Assembly (NCBI GenBank): GCA_045802605.1
Contig: JBJMQS010000050.1
Span: 1-64,000 of the forward strand
Origin: JBJMQS01 sp045802605
Lineage (GTDB): Bacteria; Planctomycetota; Planctomycetia; Gemmatales; Gemmataceae
DNA length: 64,000 nucleotides
Reading direction: 5' to 3'
Under the pieces are notes generated by a model. It had not been told where the DNA came from and made no database searches. It worked only from the letters and a program-made list of their open reading frames with translations. This document shows positions 53,329-62,739 of the stretch, piece by piece. Position numbers and translations under genes: made by a program. Every line of letters starts with the position of its first letter. Position 1 is the stretch's first letter.

Positions 53329-54563
53329 CGCTGAGCCTCGATCCGATCCAGGGCTGTCAAAAGGTTCCGTGCGTAGGTCTCAAAGTCGAATTCCGCCGCT
53401 CGGGCGCGGGCCAGTTTTCCCATCATACGGCGGCGTTCGACATCTGACGCCAACTCGTCGAGCCGGGCACAGATGGCAGCCGGATCCCGAATGGGCACGA
53501 TAAATCCTTCGGCCCCATCACGGACGACACTGCCGCAGTTTGGTGTACAAACGACCGGCAATCCCGAGGTCAGGGCTTCATACGTGGAAGTTGCCGACCC
53601 TTCGCACAAGGAAGGCAGCAGTAATACATCCGCCCACGCATAGTGCTTCACGACTTCCGAGCGCGGGACCATGCCGGTAAACTCGATGTCGCTGCCGAGT
53701 TCATTTCGCGCGCTCTCGGCTAATTTTAGTCCACCCACCCAGCGAAATTGTGCTCGCCCGCGTAACCCCTTCGCCGCCTCGACCGCATAAGGCGTGCCTT
53801 TGCGCAGGCCGGCAGCGCCAACCGTCAGTACCCGCAATGGGCCCTCATGCTCAGCACGCTCGGGCACGTCGAAGCGGTTATCGACCCCATAGGGGACGAC
53901 AACACATCGCTCAGCGGGCCCGCCATAGGCAATGACGCTGTCGCGCACGAAATCGGAGCCGCAGAGCACCAAGTCTGCTAGGTCCCACTCTTGGCCTTCC
54001 CGCTCAGCGAATTGGTCAAATTCCGGTGCGGAGCCCGGATCCGGCTCCCAATTCGGATAGCGATTCCGCTCGTCGGCGAGCAATTGTCGTTCGAAGGCAT
54101 AAGGGGCAATTGTCTGTTCGACGACGCCATGCAATCCCTGGCGACGGGCGTGTTGCAGGATTTCTAGGGCGGCCGTATTGTACCCGAAGACGGCCGTCGC
54201 GCCCGCCCAGTCCTGTTGGGCCACCCATTCAGTGAATCGCCGGTTCACATCCAAGAAAAGACGAACACGTTCTAGCTCCGTGTTGGTGCGAGCAAAAGCG
54301 CGGGCATAACGAATTCCCAAACGAGTGAATGCTCGAATACGTTCTGGTGGCACTTCTTTTGGGGTTCGATTCAGCAATCGTTCCAGCACTCTTGGGCGAA
54401 GGCCTTTGGGCCAGTGACCTAATACGCCCAAAACGCCTTGCGTTGCAGAAAAGTCCGTCAGTAGCCGGCTCAATCGGTTTTCGCGGTGCAGGATCCGTGG
54501 CACCGCATAATGCATGCGAGCACCAAGCATTGCTACCAGGTATGACGGTCCCGGGTTACTCAT
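53325..54563 (-). CDS. Glycosyltransferase (GT4-like)
   Basis: A 412-residue enzyme. The start at 54563 overlaps the preceding stop by 8 bases. GPSYLVAMLGARMHYAVPRILHRENRLSRLLTD opens a GT-B fold; LRVLTVGAAGLRKGTPYAVEAAKGL and PSLCEGSATSTYEALTSGLPVVCTPNCGS carry the nucleotide-sugar binding part with the E-x7-E-like pair. The sugar transferred is unknown. The stop overlaps the Wzy-like start by 4 bases. Confidence 0.85.
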   Translation of the reverse strand: MSNPGPSYLVAMLGARMHYAVPRILHRENRLSRLLTDFSATQGVLGVLGHWPKGLRPRVLERLLNRTPKEVPPERIRAFTRLGIRYARAFARTNTELERVRLFLDVNRRFTEWVAQQDWAGATAVFGYNTAALEILQHARRQGLHGVVEQTIAPYAFERQLLADERNRYPNWEPDPGSAPEFDQFAEREGQEWDLADLVLCGSDFVRDSVIAYGGPAERCVVVPYGVDNRFDVPERAEHEGPLRVLTVGAAGLRKGTPYAVEAAKGLRGRAQFRWVGGLKLAESARNELGSDIEFTGMVPRSEVVKHYAWADVLLLPSLCEGSATSTYEALTSGLPVVCTPNCGSVVRDGAEGFIVPIRDPAAICARLDELASDVERRRMMGKLARARAAEFDFETYARNLLTALDRIEAQR

Positions 54564-55668
54564 GGTTGGACAGAATCCATTGCAACATTTGCTCGGCCCG
54601 GTTTTGCCAGGTGTTTCGCAGAATGTATTGGGCTCGGCCAACGAGATCAGTTCGATAGTCGGGCGATGTCATCGTGCGCAAAAGATTCACGCAATCGTCG
54701 GCCGTCGGTCCGATTTCAATAAACGGCCGATGCTCATACGCTTCACGGATCGCGGTTGAGAGAATCGGACGATCCGTCGCCAAATAGTCGTACAGCCGTA
54801 ATGGCGAACGCCGATGGTTTTGCTCGTTGACTTCCAGAGAATTGAAACAAACGTCATAGTGCATCAAGTAACGCGGCAAGTCTTCGTGCGGCTTTGTCCC
54901 CAGATGGCGAACATTCGGCCTCGAAAGCACCGACTGGATTCGTTTCGTCATTTCGGCCGACTCTAGAAAAATGGGCCCGACGAACACGAAACTCATGTGG
55001 GGCAGGGCGTCAGAAATCGTCGCGATAAGGTCCCAGTCGTAGCTTCGATTGATTTGCCCGACGCAGCCGATAATCGGCCGAGGCAAGTCGGCCAAATCCT
55101 CGGGCATTGGCTCGCGCTGGTTGGATAAACGTTCGAGGAATGATTCCGCCACGGCGTTGGGAAGGTAATGCACTGGCTGCGATGTGTGAGCGCTAAAGTC
55201 ATCCGCCAAAGCGTGGGAGATCGCGAATACCGAATCGCATTCGCACAACAACTCTTTCTCCAAACGAGCGACTGAAGTTGCGTCCCAATCGTAAGCGAGA
55301 AAAGGGTCATAAGCGAAATATGACCGGTTGACGCCCGGAAATGATTTGGCGACGCGGGCATAGAACGGCGTCGTGAAAACGAGAGAGGTGGCGGCTTCTG
55401 GATTGCGCCGCACCCTGCGCACGGCGGATTGCACGATGGCCGAGGAGGCCGCGTAAGCACGGGTCCACCCTGGCACCAGAACAGTCAACTCGCGCGTGCG
55501 CTCGTCCACCTGTCGCCAGCGAAAAATCTGCCGCATCGAGCCGCGATGATTGCGAACGTAGTCCACCGCACTGTAAACGCGCAGCAAATCGACGGCCACC
55601 TCGCCGGGCATTCCCGCGAAGAGTGATCGCACCCAGGGTGCGTTGCCATCGATGACGACCAGGCGCAT
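54556..55668 (-). CDS. Glycosyltransferase, TuaH-like
   Basis: A 370-residue GT-B enzyme. LLCECDSVFAISHALADDFSAHT, YLPNAVAESFLERL, IIGCVGQINRSYDWDLIATISDALPHMSFVFVGPI, and the donor-site end RSPLRLYDYLATDRPILSTAI are the layout of TuaH-type and related transferases. There is no E-x7-E motif of classic GT4 type. The start shares a base with the upstream stop (TGATG). It lies between Wzx-like and GT4-like genes, so a role in repeat-unit assembly is likely. Confidence 0.83.
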   Translation of the reverse strand: MRLVVIDGNAPWVRSLFAGMPGEVAVDLLRVYSAVDYVRNHRGSMRQIFRWRQVDERTRELTVLVPGWTRAYAASSAIVQSAVRRVRRNPEAATSLVFTTPFYARVAKSFPGVNRSYFAYDPFLAYDWDATSVARLEKELLCECDSVFAISHALADDFSAHTSQPVHYLPNAVAESFLERLSNQREPMPEDLADLPRPIIGCVGQINRSYDWDLIATISDALPHMSFVFVGPIFLESAEMTKRIQSVLSRPNVRHLGTKPHEDLPRYLMHYDVCFNSLEVNEQNHRRSPLRLYDYLATDRPILSTAIREAYEHRPFIEIGPTADDCVNLLRTMTSPDYRTDLVGRAQYILRNTWQNRAEQMLQWILSNHE

Positions 55669-57128
55669 CAGGTCTCCGTAGTTGGTGGGGATTCCAGTGG
55701 CTTGCGGCGGATCATGCGGCGAACCTCGGCCACGGTTTCGGGATCACACAACCAAGCGAGAAGGATGAACATAGCGCTAAATAGTGTGCCGGTGAGGATG
55801 AGTCGCTGCCAGTTCGTGCCAAATTGCAAAAGCTGCGTTTTCACCAAGAGGGTAAAGCCACCAGAAGCTAACCCAATCAAAACGGCTGGAGTCAGTCGGC
55901 GGACGAGGGGCCAGGGAGTCATCTGGAGCTTCCGCAGCACCCAGCCAATGACGACCGCCCAGGCGGCCAGTTGCGCGACGCCAAACAGAAGTGCCATGGA
56001 AGCCAAGTCCATTTGCAGCGCTATCACCCCCGCGATGAGGTTACCCACAATAACCACAACGCCATAGAGCGACCAGAGATTGGATCGCCCGAGAGCCAAC
56101 CCCAAGTACATAGCCACCCAGCCGGCACCAGCATTGAGAAGCAGCGGCAGGCACAAAGCAGGCAGCACACGAGGATCGTGTTGCCAAGCCGGGCCGCCCA
56201 AAAACAAAACGAGCTCGGGAGAAGTCGTGACCAATCCCCAACCGCAGAACACCACGATCACCGTCAAAGCCGACGACCCTCGAAGGAAGAGTTCGCGCAG
56301 CCGAATGACATCGTGTTGATTTTGCGAAAACAGCGGGAAGATTAGCCGCTCGAACGCTTGAATGACATTGAAATTAACCAGTTCCTTAAGCGCCACCAAT
56401 CGTCCGAAAATGCCCAAGATTTCTTCGCCGCCGATGCGGACGACAAAGAGGCGTTGCAACGGCAGGACGACGCTCGTCAGGTAATAGGCCAAGCCCATAT
56501 GGAGGCCGGGTCGAAGGCAGCTTCGTGCGATGGCTCGGTTGAAATGTCGCGGCCAGCGCAACGGCTCGAACCACTGAATGGAAATGTTGGCGACGACTTG
56601 TGCGACCACGGCTTGGAGAATCAGTGAAAAGGCTCCGAACCCGGCCAAGGCGAAGCCAACGCCCGAGCAGAACTGTGCCACGGCTACGATTGTCTGCTGC
56701 TTAACTTCAGCCCGAAACGCTAGCCGGCGCGACATGCAAGCCAGTTGGGTGTCGTGGACGGCAGACAATAGGGCGGTTAAGCCGAGGCCTGCGCCAATCC
56801 AAAAATACATCACGTTGTTTTCAATCTGGGCGACATAAAATCCCGCGCCGACGTTGAGCAGGAGCAAGACGACTCCCGAGCCAAACAAAAGCACGACCAG
56901 CGTGTCCCGCAATTCCTCTTCCGGCCAATCACGGTTTTGCACGAGGAACCGCCGCAGGCCGAAGTCACCTACACCGGCGACGAGCCCAGCTACTGCTGCC
57001 ACTAAATCTACTTTTCCGAAAGCGGCGGGACCGAGACACCGCACCAGGATCAGAGAACCCAAAATCCGCATGACCTGGGCGGCGAGATTGCTGATGAAAA
57101 CCTGCAATCGATCGGAGACGTGGATCAT
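55668..57128 (-). CDS. Oligosaccharide flippase (Wzx-like, MVF/MOP superfamily)
   Basis: A 486-residue polytopic membrane protein with about 12-14 helices. MIHVSDRLQVFISNLAAQVMRILGSLILVRCLGPAAFGKVDL opens like Wzx/RfbX flippases (Q-x-x-x-x-x-x-x-x-x-R-x-LG-x-x-x-F/Y-G), continuing to FGAFSLILQAVVAQVVANISIQWFEPL. It would flip lipid-linked repeat units across the inner membrane. The start at 57128 overlaps the upstream glycosyltransferase stop by 4 bases (ATGA). Confidence 0.88.
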   Translation of the reverse strand: MIHVSDRLQVFISNLAAQVMRILGSLILVRCLGPAAFGKVDLVAAVAGLVAGVGDFGLRRFLVQNRDWPEEELRDTLVVLLFGSGVVLLLLNVGAGFYVAQIENNVMYFWIGAGLGLTALLSAVHDTQLACMSRRLAFRAEVKQQTIVAVAQFCSGVGFALAGFGAFSLILQAVVAQVVANISIQWFEPLRWPRHFNRAIARSCLRPGLHMGLAYYLTSVVLPLQRLFVVRIGGEEILGIFGRLVALKELVNFNVIQAFERLIFPLFSQNQHDVIRLRELFLRGSSALTVIVVFCGWGLVTTSPELVLFLGGPAWQHDPRVLPALCLPLLLNAGAGWVAMYLGLALGRSNLWSLYGVVVIVGNLIAGVIALQMDLASMALLFGVAQLAAWAVVIGWVLRKLQMTPWPLVRRLTPAVLIGLASGGFTLLVKTQLLQFGTNWQRLILTGTLFSAMFILLAWLCDPETVAEVRRMIRRKPLESPPTTET

Positions 57129-58396
57129 GGCCGCTTTCCACCCGATCCTGCGACCGACCCTAGGTGGGCCCGCAATACCCGATCCCAGCCATCCAAAACC
57201 CGTTCTCGAGCGAAATGATCTTGATAGGTCTGGTAGCACCGCGCTTGGAGTTGCCGCAAGTTATCTGGCGAACGCGCGAGCTGCCGCAACGCGTCCGCCG
57301 TATCATCAAGCGTAGAGGCGTTTAGCAGCCAACCAATGTCGTACTCCTTGATCCAGTGAGCGACGGCCGCGTGGCCGGCACCGGCAAAAATGACCGGGCG
57401 GCCAATCGCCAGCGAGCCAAAGAATTTTGATGGAACCACTGTGCCGGTCCACGCTGGCTGCAGCGACGTCAAGTGAATGTCGGCGGCTCCGAGCCGTTTC
57501 TCCAAATCTGCCTCGGCCGCGAACCCGGCGAATCGAATGTTGCTATCCTCCGCCGTGATCGCTTGCTTCAACTGCTCGACACGGTTGCCGCGTCCCGCGA
57601 AGCAAAAGGCGATCGGCTCGCCCCGGAGTTTCCGCGCGAGCGCAAGAATCTCTTCGTAGCTATGAGCCCTGCCGAAGGTTCCCGAGTAAAGCACTCCGAG
57701 CGATGCATCGCCAAATAACTCGCGGCGGATCGCGGAGTCCGCATCAGTCGGACGCGCTGGCTCAACGAGCGCCCACGGAGTCAGTGTGTTGACCTGTGCG
57801 GCCGATCCATAACTGGCGAGCACATCGCGCATGCATGAACCGATATCGACAATCACGTCACAGGAGCGATAGGCCCAGCGCAATCCCCAGCGAATCATCC
57901 GCACCAACGTTGATCGCGGCGACAACATCCCTTCGGCAACCGCCGCTTCCGGGTAAATGTCAAATCCCCAGTGGGCGATGACGACTCTCGGCCGAACGAC
58001 CTTCCATGGTATCGCGGCTAACACACTCAAGATCGGGTCAGTTCCGATCAGCACGACCTGAGGGCGATTGCGCCAGGTCGTGAGCGCTTGGCCGCCCCAA
58101 ATCAAAATCATCCACGCGGCATTGAGAATGCGTCCGATGTTGCCTGCCTGTCGAAAGCGAGGCCGCCAGATGCGCTGAATCGCCACTCCGTTGCGAAATT
58201 CTCGCAACGGATATTTTTTGGTTTCGTCCGGATAGCCGCGATTGCTGGGGCAAACCGTGACGTCCCAGCCGCGCCGCACCAATCCTTCGGCCAAATCGGT
58301 GAAGTGTCGGGCACTCACGTTTTCGTTCGGCGCGTAGTGGTGGTAGTAGATTCGAATTCGTGGTCGATTGGAATCCCTAGGCAGGAGTTCGGACAT
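57125..58396 (-). CDS. Glycosyltransferase, WbuB-like (GT4)
   Basis: A 423-residue enzyme. RIRIYYHHYAPNENVSARHFTDLAEGLVRRGWDVTVCPSNRGYP opens like WbuB/GT4 fucosamine-type transferases; VLIGTDPILSVLAAIPWKVVRPR, SLGVLYSGTFGRAHSYEEIL, and PSKFFGSLAIGRPVIFAGAGHAA with the late donor site follow. It leads the minus-strand operon of five genes (57125 down to 51991). Upstream of the start lie 200 bases of intergenic sequence shared with the FkbM gene. Confidence 0.9.
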   Translation of the reverse strand: MSELLPRDSNRPRIRIYYHHYAPNENVSARHFTDLAEGLVRRGWDVTVCPSNRGYPDETKKYPLREFRNGVAIQRIWRPRFRQAGNIGRILNAAWMILIWGGQALTTWRNRPQVVLIGTDPILSVLAAIPWKVVRPRVVIAHWGFDIYPEAAVAEGMLSPRSTLVRMIRWGLRWAYRSCDVIVDIGSCMRDVLASYGSAAQVNTLTPWALVEPARPTDADSAIRRELFGDASLGVLYSGTFGRAHSYEEILALARKLRGEPIAFCFAGRGNRVEQLKQAITAEDSNIRFAGFAAEADLEKRLGAADIHLTSLQPAWTGTVVPSKFFGSLAIGRPVIFAGAGHAAVAHWIKEYDIGWLLNASTLDDTADALRQLARSPDNLRQLQARCYQTYQDHFARERVLDGWDRVLRAHLGSVAGSGGKRP

Positions 58397-58596
58397 ATCG
58401 GTGCTATGACCCCTAACCTCGGACCTCCAAATCCTGCGAGTTGCGCGATAAGGAAATTCAGGTAATATTTTGCATTTCGAAAAATGACTTGTAAAGAGTT
58501 AAGAGCACGCTCGCCGAATTTGCGGTCAGTTGGCCGAATCACATTCGGTGCTACCATTCCGCCTGTTTCAATAGGCCGGTCCGTAGGAGGTCGTCG

Positions 58597-59529
58597 GTGG
58601 CAGTTATGTCGCTCGGGAAAGCAGCGATTCGCGGAATTGTCCGCTTTTTGGCCCGGCGGCGCTTGACACGCTCTTGGCTAAACACGCTCTATTTGGGCCT
58701 CCGCTATCCAGGCCTGAGTCGATTTCACGGCGCTTTTTGGCAGGTGTTTCGCAATGCGGATCAGGACGCCGAGCCGGGCGAATGGCACGTCAAATTCATG
58801 GGGCGAAGGATTGTCATGCCGCTTCGGCGGGAACAGTTTTGGCTCGACTGGATCAACGCCGTCTCCATTGTGGGCCATGACATCGCCATCAAGCAGACCT
58901 ATGAGCAGTTGTTGAACTCTCCATTCCGGCCGGACCTATTCATCGACATCGGCGCGAACTACGGGACACATTCCTTGCTGTTTCTGTCTCAAGGCATCCC
59001 CGCTTGCTCCTTCGAGCCGAACCCTTCATGTCACGGGTTTCTCAGAGCATGCTGTGCTGCGAATGGATGGAAGGAGCGAATCGAAGGCGTGGCCGTCGGT
59101 GATGCCGCGGGAACTATTGAACTGTGCTATCCCGAGAACGAAACATGGCTCGGTTCAACCGACCCCGGCGTTCAGAAAGAGCTCGAAGGGAAAATGCAAC
59201 TCAAACGCCAGACCGTACCTCTAGTGCGCCTAGATGAATATCGAAGTGAGTTTGAAAACCGGCGACTAGTTTTGAAAATCGACGTTGAAGGAAAAGAGGT
59301 CGAAGTCTTGCGCGGCGCTCAGGCGACCATTGCAGCCCATCGGCCACCCATCGTGTTCGAGTCTTGGTCGAGCCCTCAGCGCGCCGCGCTTTACGATTTC
59401 TTCAAGGCCGTGAACTACCAGATCATGCGTCTGCCGTGGAATTCGAAACGTGCGCAGTTGCCGATCAGTCGTGCGGAGTTTCTCGCTGAGGTCGAGCCAA
59501 ATTTCATTGCGCTCAGCGCGGTTCAATAA
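58597..59529 (+). CDS. FkbM family methyltransferase
   Basis: A 310-residue SAM-dependent methyltransferase. LFIDIGANYGTHSLLF is motif I, CSFEPNPSCHGFL the acidic strand 2, VPLVRLDEY and LVLKIDVEGKEVEVLRGAQ the FkbM signature, then PPIVFESW. The start is GTG at 58597: AGGAGG (58585-58590) is 6 bases away, whereas the ATG at 58606 would be 15 bases away. A palindrome CCGAAT-CAC-ATTCGG lies at 58534-58548 upstream. The stop overlaps the convergent epimerase gene by 7 bases. It probably methylates a sugar of the exopolysaccharide. Confidence 0.87.
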   Translation: MAVMSLGKAAIRGIVRFLARRRLTRSWLNTLYLGLRYPGLSRFHGAFWQVFRNADQDAEPGEWHVKFMGRRIVMPLRREQFWLDWINAVSIVGHDIAIKQTYEQLLNSPFRPDLFIDIGANYGTHSLLFLSQGIPACSFEPNPSCHGFLRACCAANGWKERIEGVAVGDAAGTIELCYPENETWLGSTDPGVQKELEGKMQLKRQTVPLVRLDEYRSEFENRRLVLKIDVEGKEVEVLRGAQATIAAHRPPIVFESWSSPQRAALYDFFKAVNYQIMRLPWNSKRAQLPISRAEFLAEVEPNFIALSAVQ

Positions 59530-60512
59530 ACCGGGCAGGGCCGGTCGTTCACGATTTGGTCGTAAATCCAGGCGTAGGTTTTCTCGAGCCCATCCTTGAG
59601 ACGAATCGATGGCGCCCAGCCAAGCTCCGCTTTGATGCGGGTATTGTCGCTGTTGCGGCCATTCACGCCTTTAGGGGCCTTCAAATTGTATTTGCGCTCC
59701 AACTTGATGCCGGCAATGCCCTCGATGATGTCCACTAAGCCGTTGATCGTGACAAGCTCGTCGGAGCCAAGGTTGATGGCGTCGAGAATCTCGCTCTTCA
59801 TGATGGTTCGAGTGCCGTGCAGGCAGTCGTCGATGTACATGAAGCTTCGCGTTTGATGGCCGTCGCCCCAGATCTCGATTTCGTGCTTCTTGGACAATTT
59901 GGCTTCAATGACTTTTCGGCAGATCGCCGCGGGTGCTTTCTCTCGGCCACCCTTCCACGTGCCGTTGGGGCCGTAGACGTTGTGGTAGCGAGCCATGCGG
60001 GTGGTCAGACCGAAATCTTCCCGGAAGTGCCGGCACATCCGCTCGCTGAAGAGCTTTTCCCAACCGTAACCATCTTCCGGCATGGCGGGATAAGCGTCTG
60101 ACTCCTTGAGCGGCTCCACATCGGCCGAGGTCTGCTTGTCGGCCGCATAGACGCAGGCGGAAGACGCATAAAAGAATCGCTCGACTCCGGCTTCCCGAGC
60201 CGCTTGCAGCATGTGGGTGTTGATGAGAACGCTGAGCATGCACAGGGCTTTGTTGTGTTCGATGAACCCCATTCCGCCCATATCGGCGGCGAGGTTGAAA
60301 ACCTGTTTGGCGCCACGTGTGGAAGTTCGGCAGTTACCCAGATCCTTAAGGTCGAGCGACAGGTTCTCCACGCCCGGGTGTTTCTGCCACCAGTCGTTGA
60401 GGGCCTTTTGGTCCACGGCCCGGACGGTGTAGCCATCCTTGAGGAGCGCACCGACCAAATGACCGCCGATGAACCCGCCGGCACCAGTCACCAAAACCAG
60501 ATCACGACTCAT
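59523..60512 (-). CDS. NAD-dependent epimerase, GDP-mannose 3,5-epimerase homologue
   Basis: A 329-residue SDR enzyme. TGAGGFIGG near residue 9 binds NAD. FYASSACVYAADKQ places a Cys at 120, corresponding to the catalytic Cys of GDP-mannose 3,5-epimerase, and DGYGWEKLFSERMCRHF gives Tyr149 and Lys153 of the YxxxK pair. YHNVYGPNGTWKGGREKAPAA is nearly diagnostic of that enzyme. It would make GDP-L-galactose (or GDP-L-gulose), a precursor for the polysaccharide. It may belong to a broader epimerase group. Confidence 0.85.
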   Translation of the reverse strand: MSRDLVLVTGAGGFIGGHLVGALLKDGYTVRAVDQKALNDWWQKHPGVENLSLDLKDLGNCRTSTRGAKQVFNLAADMGGMGFIEHNKALCMLSVLINTHMLQAAREAGVERFFYASSACVYAADKQTSADVEPLKESDAYPAMPEDGYGWEKLFSERMCRHFREDFGLTTRMARYHNVYGPNGTWKGGREKAPAAICRKVIEAKLSKKHEIEIWGDGHQTRSFMYIDDCLHGTRTIMKSEILDAINLGSDELVTINGLVDIIEGIAGIKLERKYNLKAPKGVNGRNSDNTRIKAELGWAPSIRLKDGLEKTYAWIYDQIVNDRPCPVY

Positions 60513-60819
60513 GTAAAAACTCCCAGTGGCGGTCCAATCCGCGGACCGGCAAAACCCTTCCGCAAATCATAGTTTGTAATTTGAGGCAAGGGCGTACCCG
60601 GGCGTTCGATTTGGGGGTCAATTCGTTCTAAGTGGTTGGCAGCACGATTTCAACGGAACGTAAGGGCCGCCATAACTTAGGACCATTTAGACTTTTCCGG
60701 TGGCGCGGTCTCGGGCGGAGCAAACGCCTCTTCCGAAGGGTTCGGCGGGTTGGAATCCTCCCCCTGCCGGGTATAGTGAAGTGTCCAAACTGAGCCATTA
60801 ACCGAGAGCCCGCCAAGGT
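60513..60819. other. Intergenic region upstream of the exosortase gene
   Basis: About 307 bases between the divergent epimerase and exosortase genes. Apart from the promoter candidate at 60750-60777 I find no clear signal. Open frames on the minus strand here are Pro/Arg-rich and unsupported. Confidence 0.45.
60750..60777 (+). promoter_or_regulatory. Candidate promoter of the exosortase operon
   Basis: TTGGAA (60750-60755) and TATAGT (60772-60777) stand 16 bases apart and match the -35 and -10 consensus at four and five positions. A start near 60784 would leave a leader of about 36 bases before the ATG at 60820. Moderate support. Confidence 0.4.
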
Positions 60820-62721
60820 ATGAGTGCCCCCGCCACCGCCGTATCGAGTGCCCCCGCGCCCAAAATGCGCACTGTGACGCCAATGGGGATTTCCTTGGTG
60901 GTCGCGGTGCTCGTTTTTCTCGCTCACGTCCCGCTGGCTGTAGTGCATTTTCAGAAGCTGTGGTTTAACCCTCAATATCAACTTTTTCCCATCGTGCTCG
61001 CTGGCGCCTACGCGCTGCTCTGGCCATTACCCACATTCAAACTCAGTCCCGCCGGGCCCCTGTGGCTCGCCAACCGGCTGATGGCTTTGGGCGGCGTGCT
61101 ATTAGCCGTCGGCATGATCGGGGAAACAATTGAGGGATGGAATTTTGGAACGCCTGGCAGTTGGGTGGCGGCTGGCGGCATTTTGATGCTCGCGGCTTTG
61201 CCGCTTGAGCTTTTGGGCAGTCCGACGCAGGCGTTTGCGGGTCGGGCCAATCCCAAGGCGGGCAGTGTGCTCGTCGGCATCTGCTGGCTGATTCTGCTTT
61301 TTGCCGCATTCTTGCGAGCGCCGGCCGTCGCCACGTTTTCAGCGATCGCGGTCATCGCCTCGATTCCGATCACTGCCGGCGGTTGGCCGCTCTTGCGGCG
61401 TTGTTTGCCCGGCTTGGCGTACGTGATTCTGATCCTGCCTCCGCCTTTTGGGCTCGACACCATCTTCGTTCAGAAACTGCAGTTTTTTGCCGCCCGCGCA
61501 TCGAGCGCGGTTCTCGATTACATCGGCGTCCACCACTATCTCAGCGGGATAACGATTCAGATTGGTGATAAGACGTATATGGTCGAACAGGGATGCAGCG
61601 GGATTAGTTCGCTGCTTTCTACATTGGCCTGCGTGCTCTTCTATGTGCTTTGGTTTCGCACCAGTTGGATTCGCGGCGGTCTGTTGACGCTGTCGAGCAT
61701 CTTCTGGGTTCTCGTCAACAACGTCACCCGCATCGTGGGCATCACGTTTTTCGGTGTCGGATTCAATCTGCTGGGGCGGCACTGGTCACTGAATCTAGCC
61801 ACCGGAATGCCCCATCAGATTTTTGGTCTGCTGTTATTTGTGGTCACGCTATTTATGTTGTGGAGCACGGATCGACTGCTGATGTTCTTTGGCCGATCCG
61901 AGATTCCGAAGCGTCGCTTCGATCCTCTGCCTTCCGCTGACGACAAACTTGCGTCCAGTTGGCGATTGACTCTCACTCAAAAGGGCAACTGGCTTCACTC
62001 CTACGCCATAGCTGGAGCTTTTGGCTTGCTCGCCGCGCTCCAGAGCCTTGACCTCTACATCCTGTTCGTCCGCCTTCCTTACTCTGGGTCTGCCCTCGCG
62101 AAGCTTTACGAGAAGGTGGACCAAGAGACGATGCCGCCCAAAGTCGGCCAATGGGTGAGGACGAATTTCGAAACCCCCAGTCGAGAGGCGGGCGATCCGT
62201 TGGGTCAGTTTTCTCGAATGTGGCGGTACAAAAACAACGTTCAGGAAGCCATTCTATCGCTGGATTATCCTTATCCCGAGTTCCACGACCTCCGCGTCTG
62301 CTACATGGTGCAAGGCTGGAAATTCGACGTGACCGACACCTTCGATCATGACAAGCAGCATTTCATTCGCGTAAAGATGCACAAGCCCAACCAGGTCTAT
62401 GGGACACTGTGGTTTTGCAGCTTTGACCAAGACGGTGTGGCTGTCGATCCCGCGCTAGAAAGCGATTTGCAAGTCTTCACCGAAAAAGGATTAACCGAGC
62501 GCGCCACCATCCGCGTGCGCGATCGCCTGAATCAATGGAAGCACGCCTTCTCGCCGACGGAACTGCAGACCACGGGTGTCGGCTCGATCTTGCAGGTTCA
62601 AGAGCTCGTCATCACCCATACCCCGCTCAATGCTAACGATGTCGCTTCCGCAGAGGCCCTGTACAAGGAAGGCGTCTCGCGGCTACGGCAACGCTGCGTG
62701 GAATTGAGATCAGGCAAATAG
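60820..62721 (+). CDS. Exosortase fused to an EpsI-like C-terminal domain
   Basis: A 633-residue membrane protein. Eight or more helices span residues 20-400. The catalytic Cys259 is in EQGCSGISSL, Arg304 in NNVTRIVG and His332 in MPHQIFG; these match the Cys-Arg-His set of exosortases (PEP-CTERM transpeptidases). The C-terminal 250 residues after the last helix are soluble and follow the EpsI pattern (VGQWVRTNFETP, LDYPYPEFHDLRVCYMVQGWKFD). Planctomycete exosortases of this fused type are labelled XrtU by some curators; I do not claim that subtype. It sits in the polysaccharide locus, the usual setting. Confidence 0.9.
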   Translation: MSAPATAVSSAPAPKMRTVTPMGISLVVAVLVFLAHVPLAVVHFQKLWFNPQYQLFPIVLAGAYALLWPLPTFKLSPAGPLWLANRLMALGGVLLAVGMIGETIEGWNFGTPGSWVAAGGILMLAALPLELLGSPTQAFAGRANPKAGSVLVGICWLILLFAAFLRAPAVATFSAIAVIASIPITAGGWPLLRRCLPGLAYVILILPPPFGLDTIFVQKLQFFAARASSAVLDYIGVHHYLSGITIQIGDKTYMVEQGCSGISSLLSTLACVLFYVLWFRTSWIRGGLLTLSSIFWVLVNNVTRIVGITFFGVGFNLLGRHWSLNLATGMPHQIFGLLLFVVTLFMLWSTDRLLMFFGRSEIPKRRFDPLPSADDKLASSWRLTLTQKGNWLHSYAIAGAFGLLAALQSLDLYILFVRLPYSGSALAKLYEKVDQETMPPKVGQWVRTNFETPSREAGDPLGQFSRMWRYKNNVQEAILSLDYPYPEFHDLRVCYMVQGWKFDVTDTFDHDKQHFIRVKMHKPNQVYGTLWFCSFDQDGVAVDPALESDLQVFTEKGLTERATIRVRDRLNQWKHAFSPTELQTTGVGSILQVQELVITHTPLNANDVASAEALYKEGVSRLRQRCVELRSGK

Positions 62722-62739
62722 CCCGAAGGGTTTTTCGAT

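Noticed and set aside
60628..60981. Open frames on the minus strand in front of the exosortase gene
   Set aside because: Pro/Arg-rich, overlapping the exosortase start, without ribosome sites or family features.
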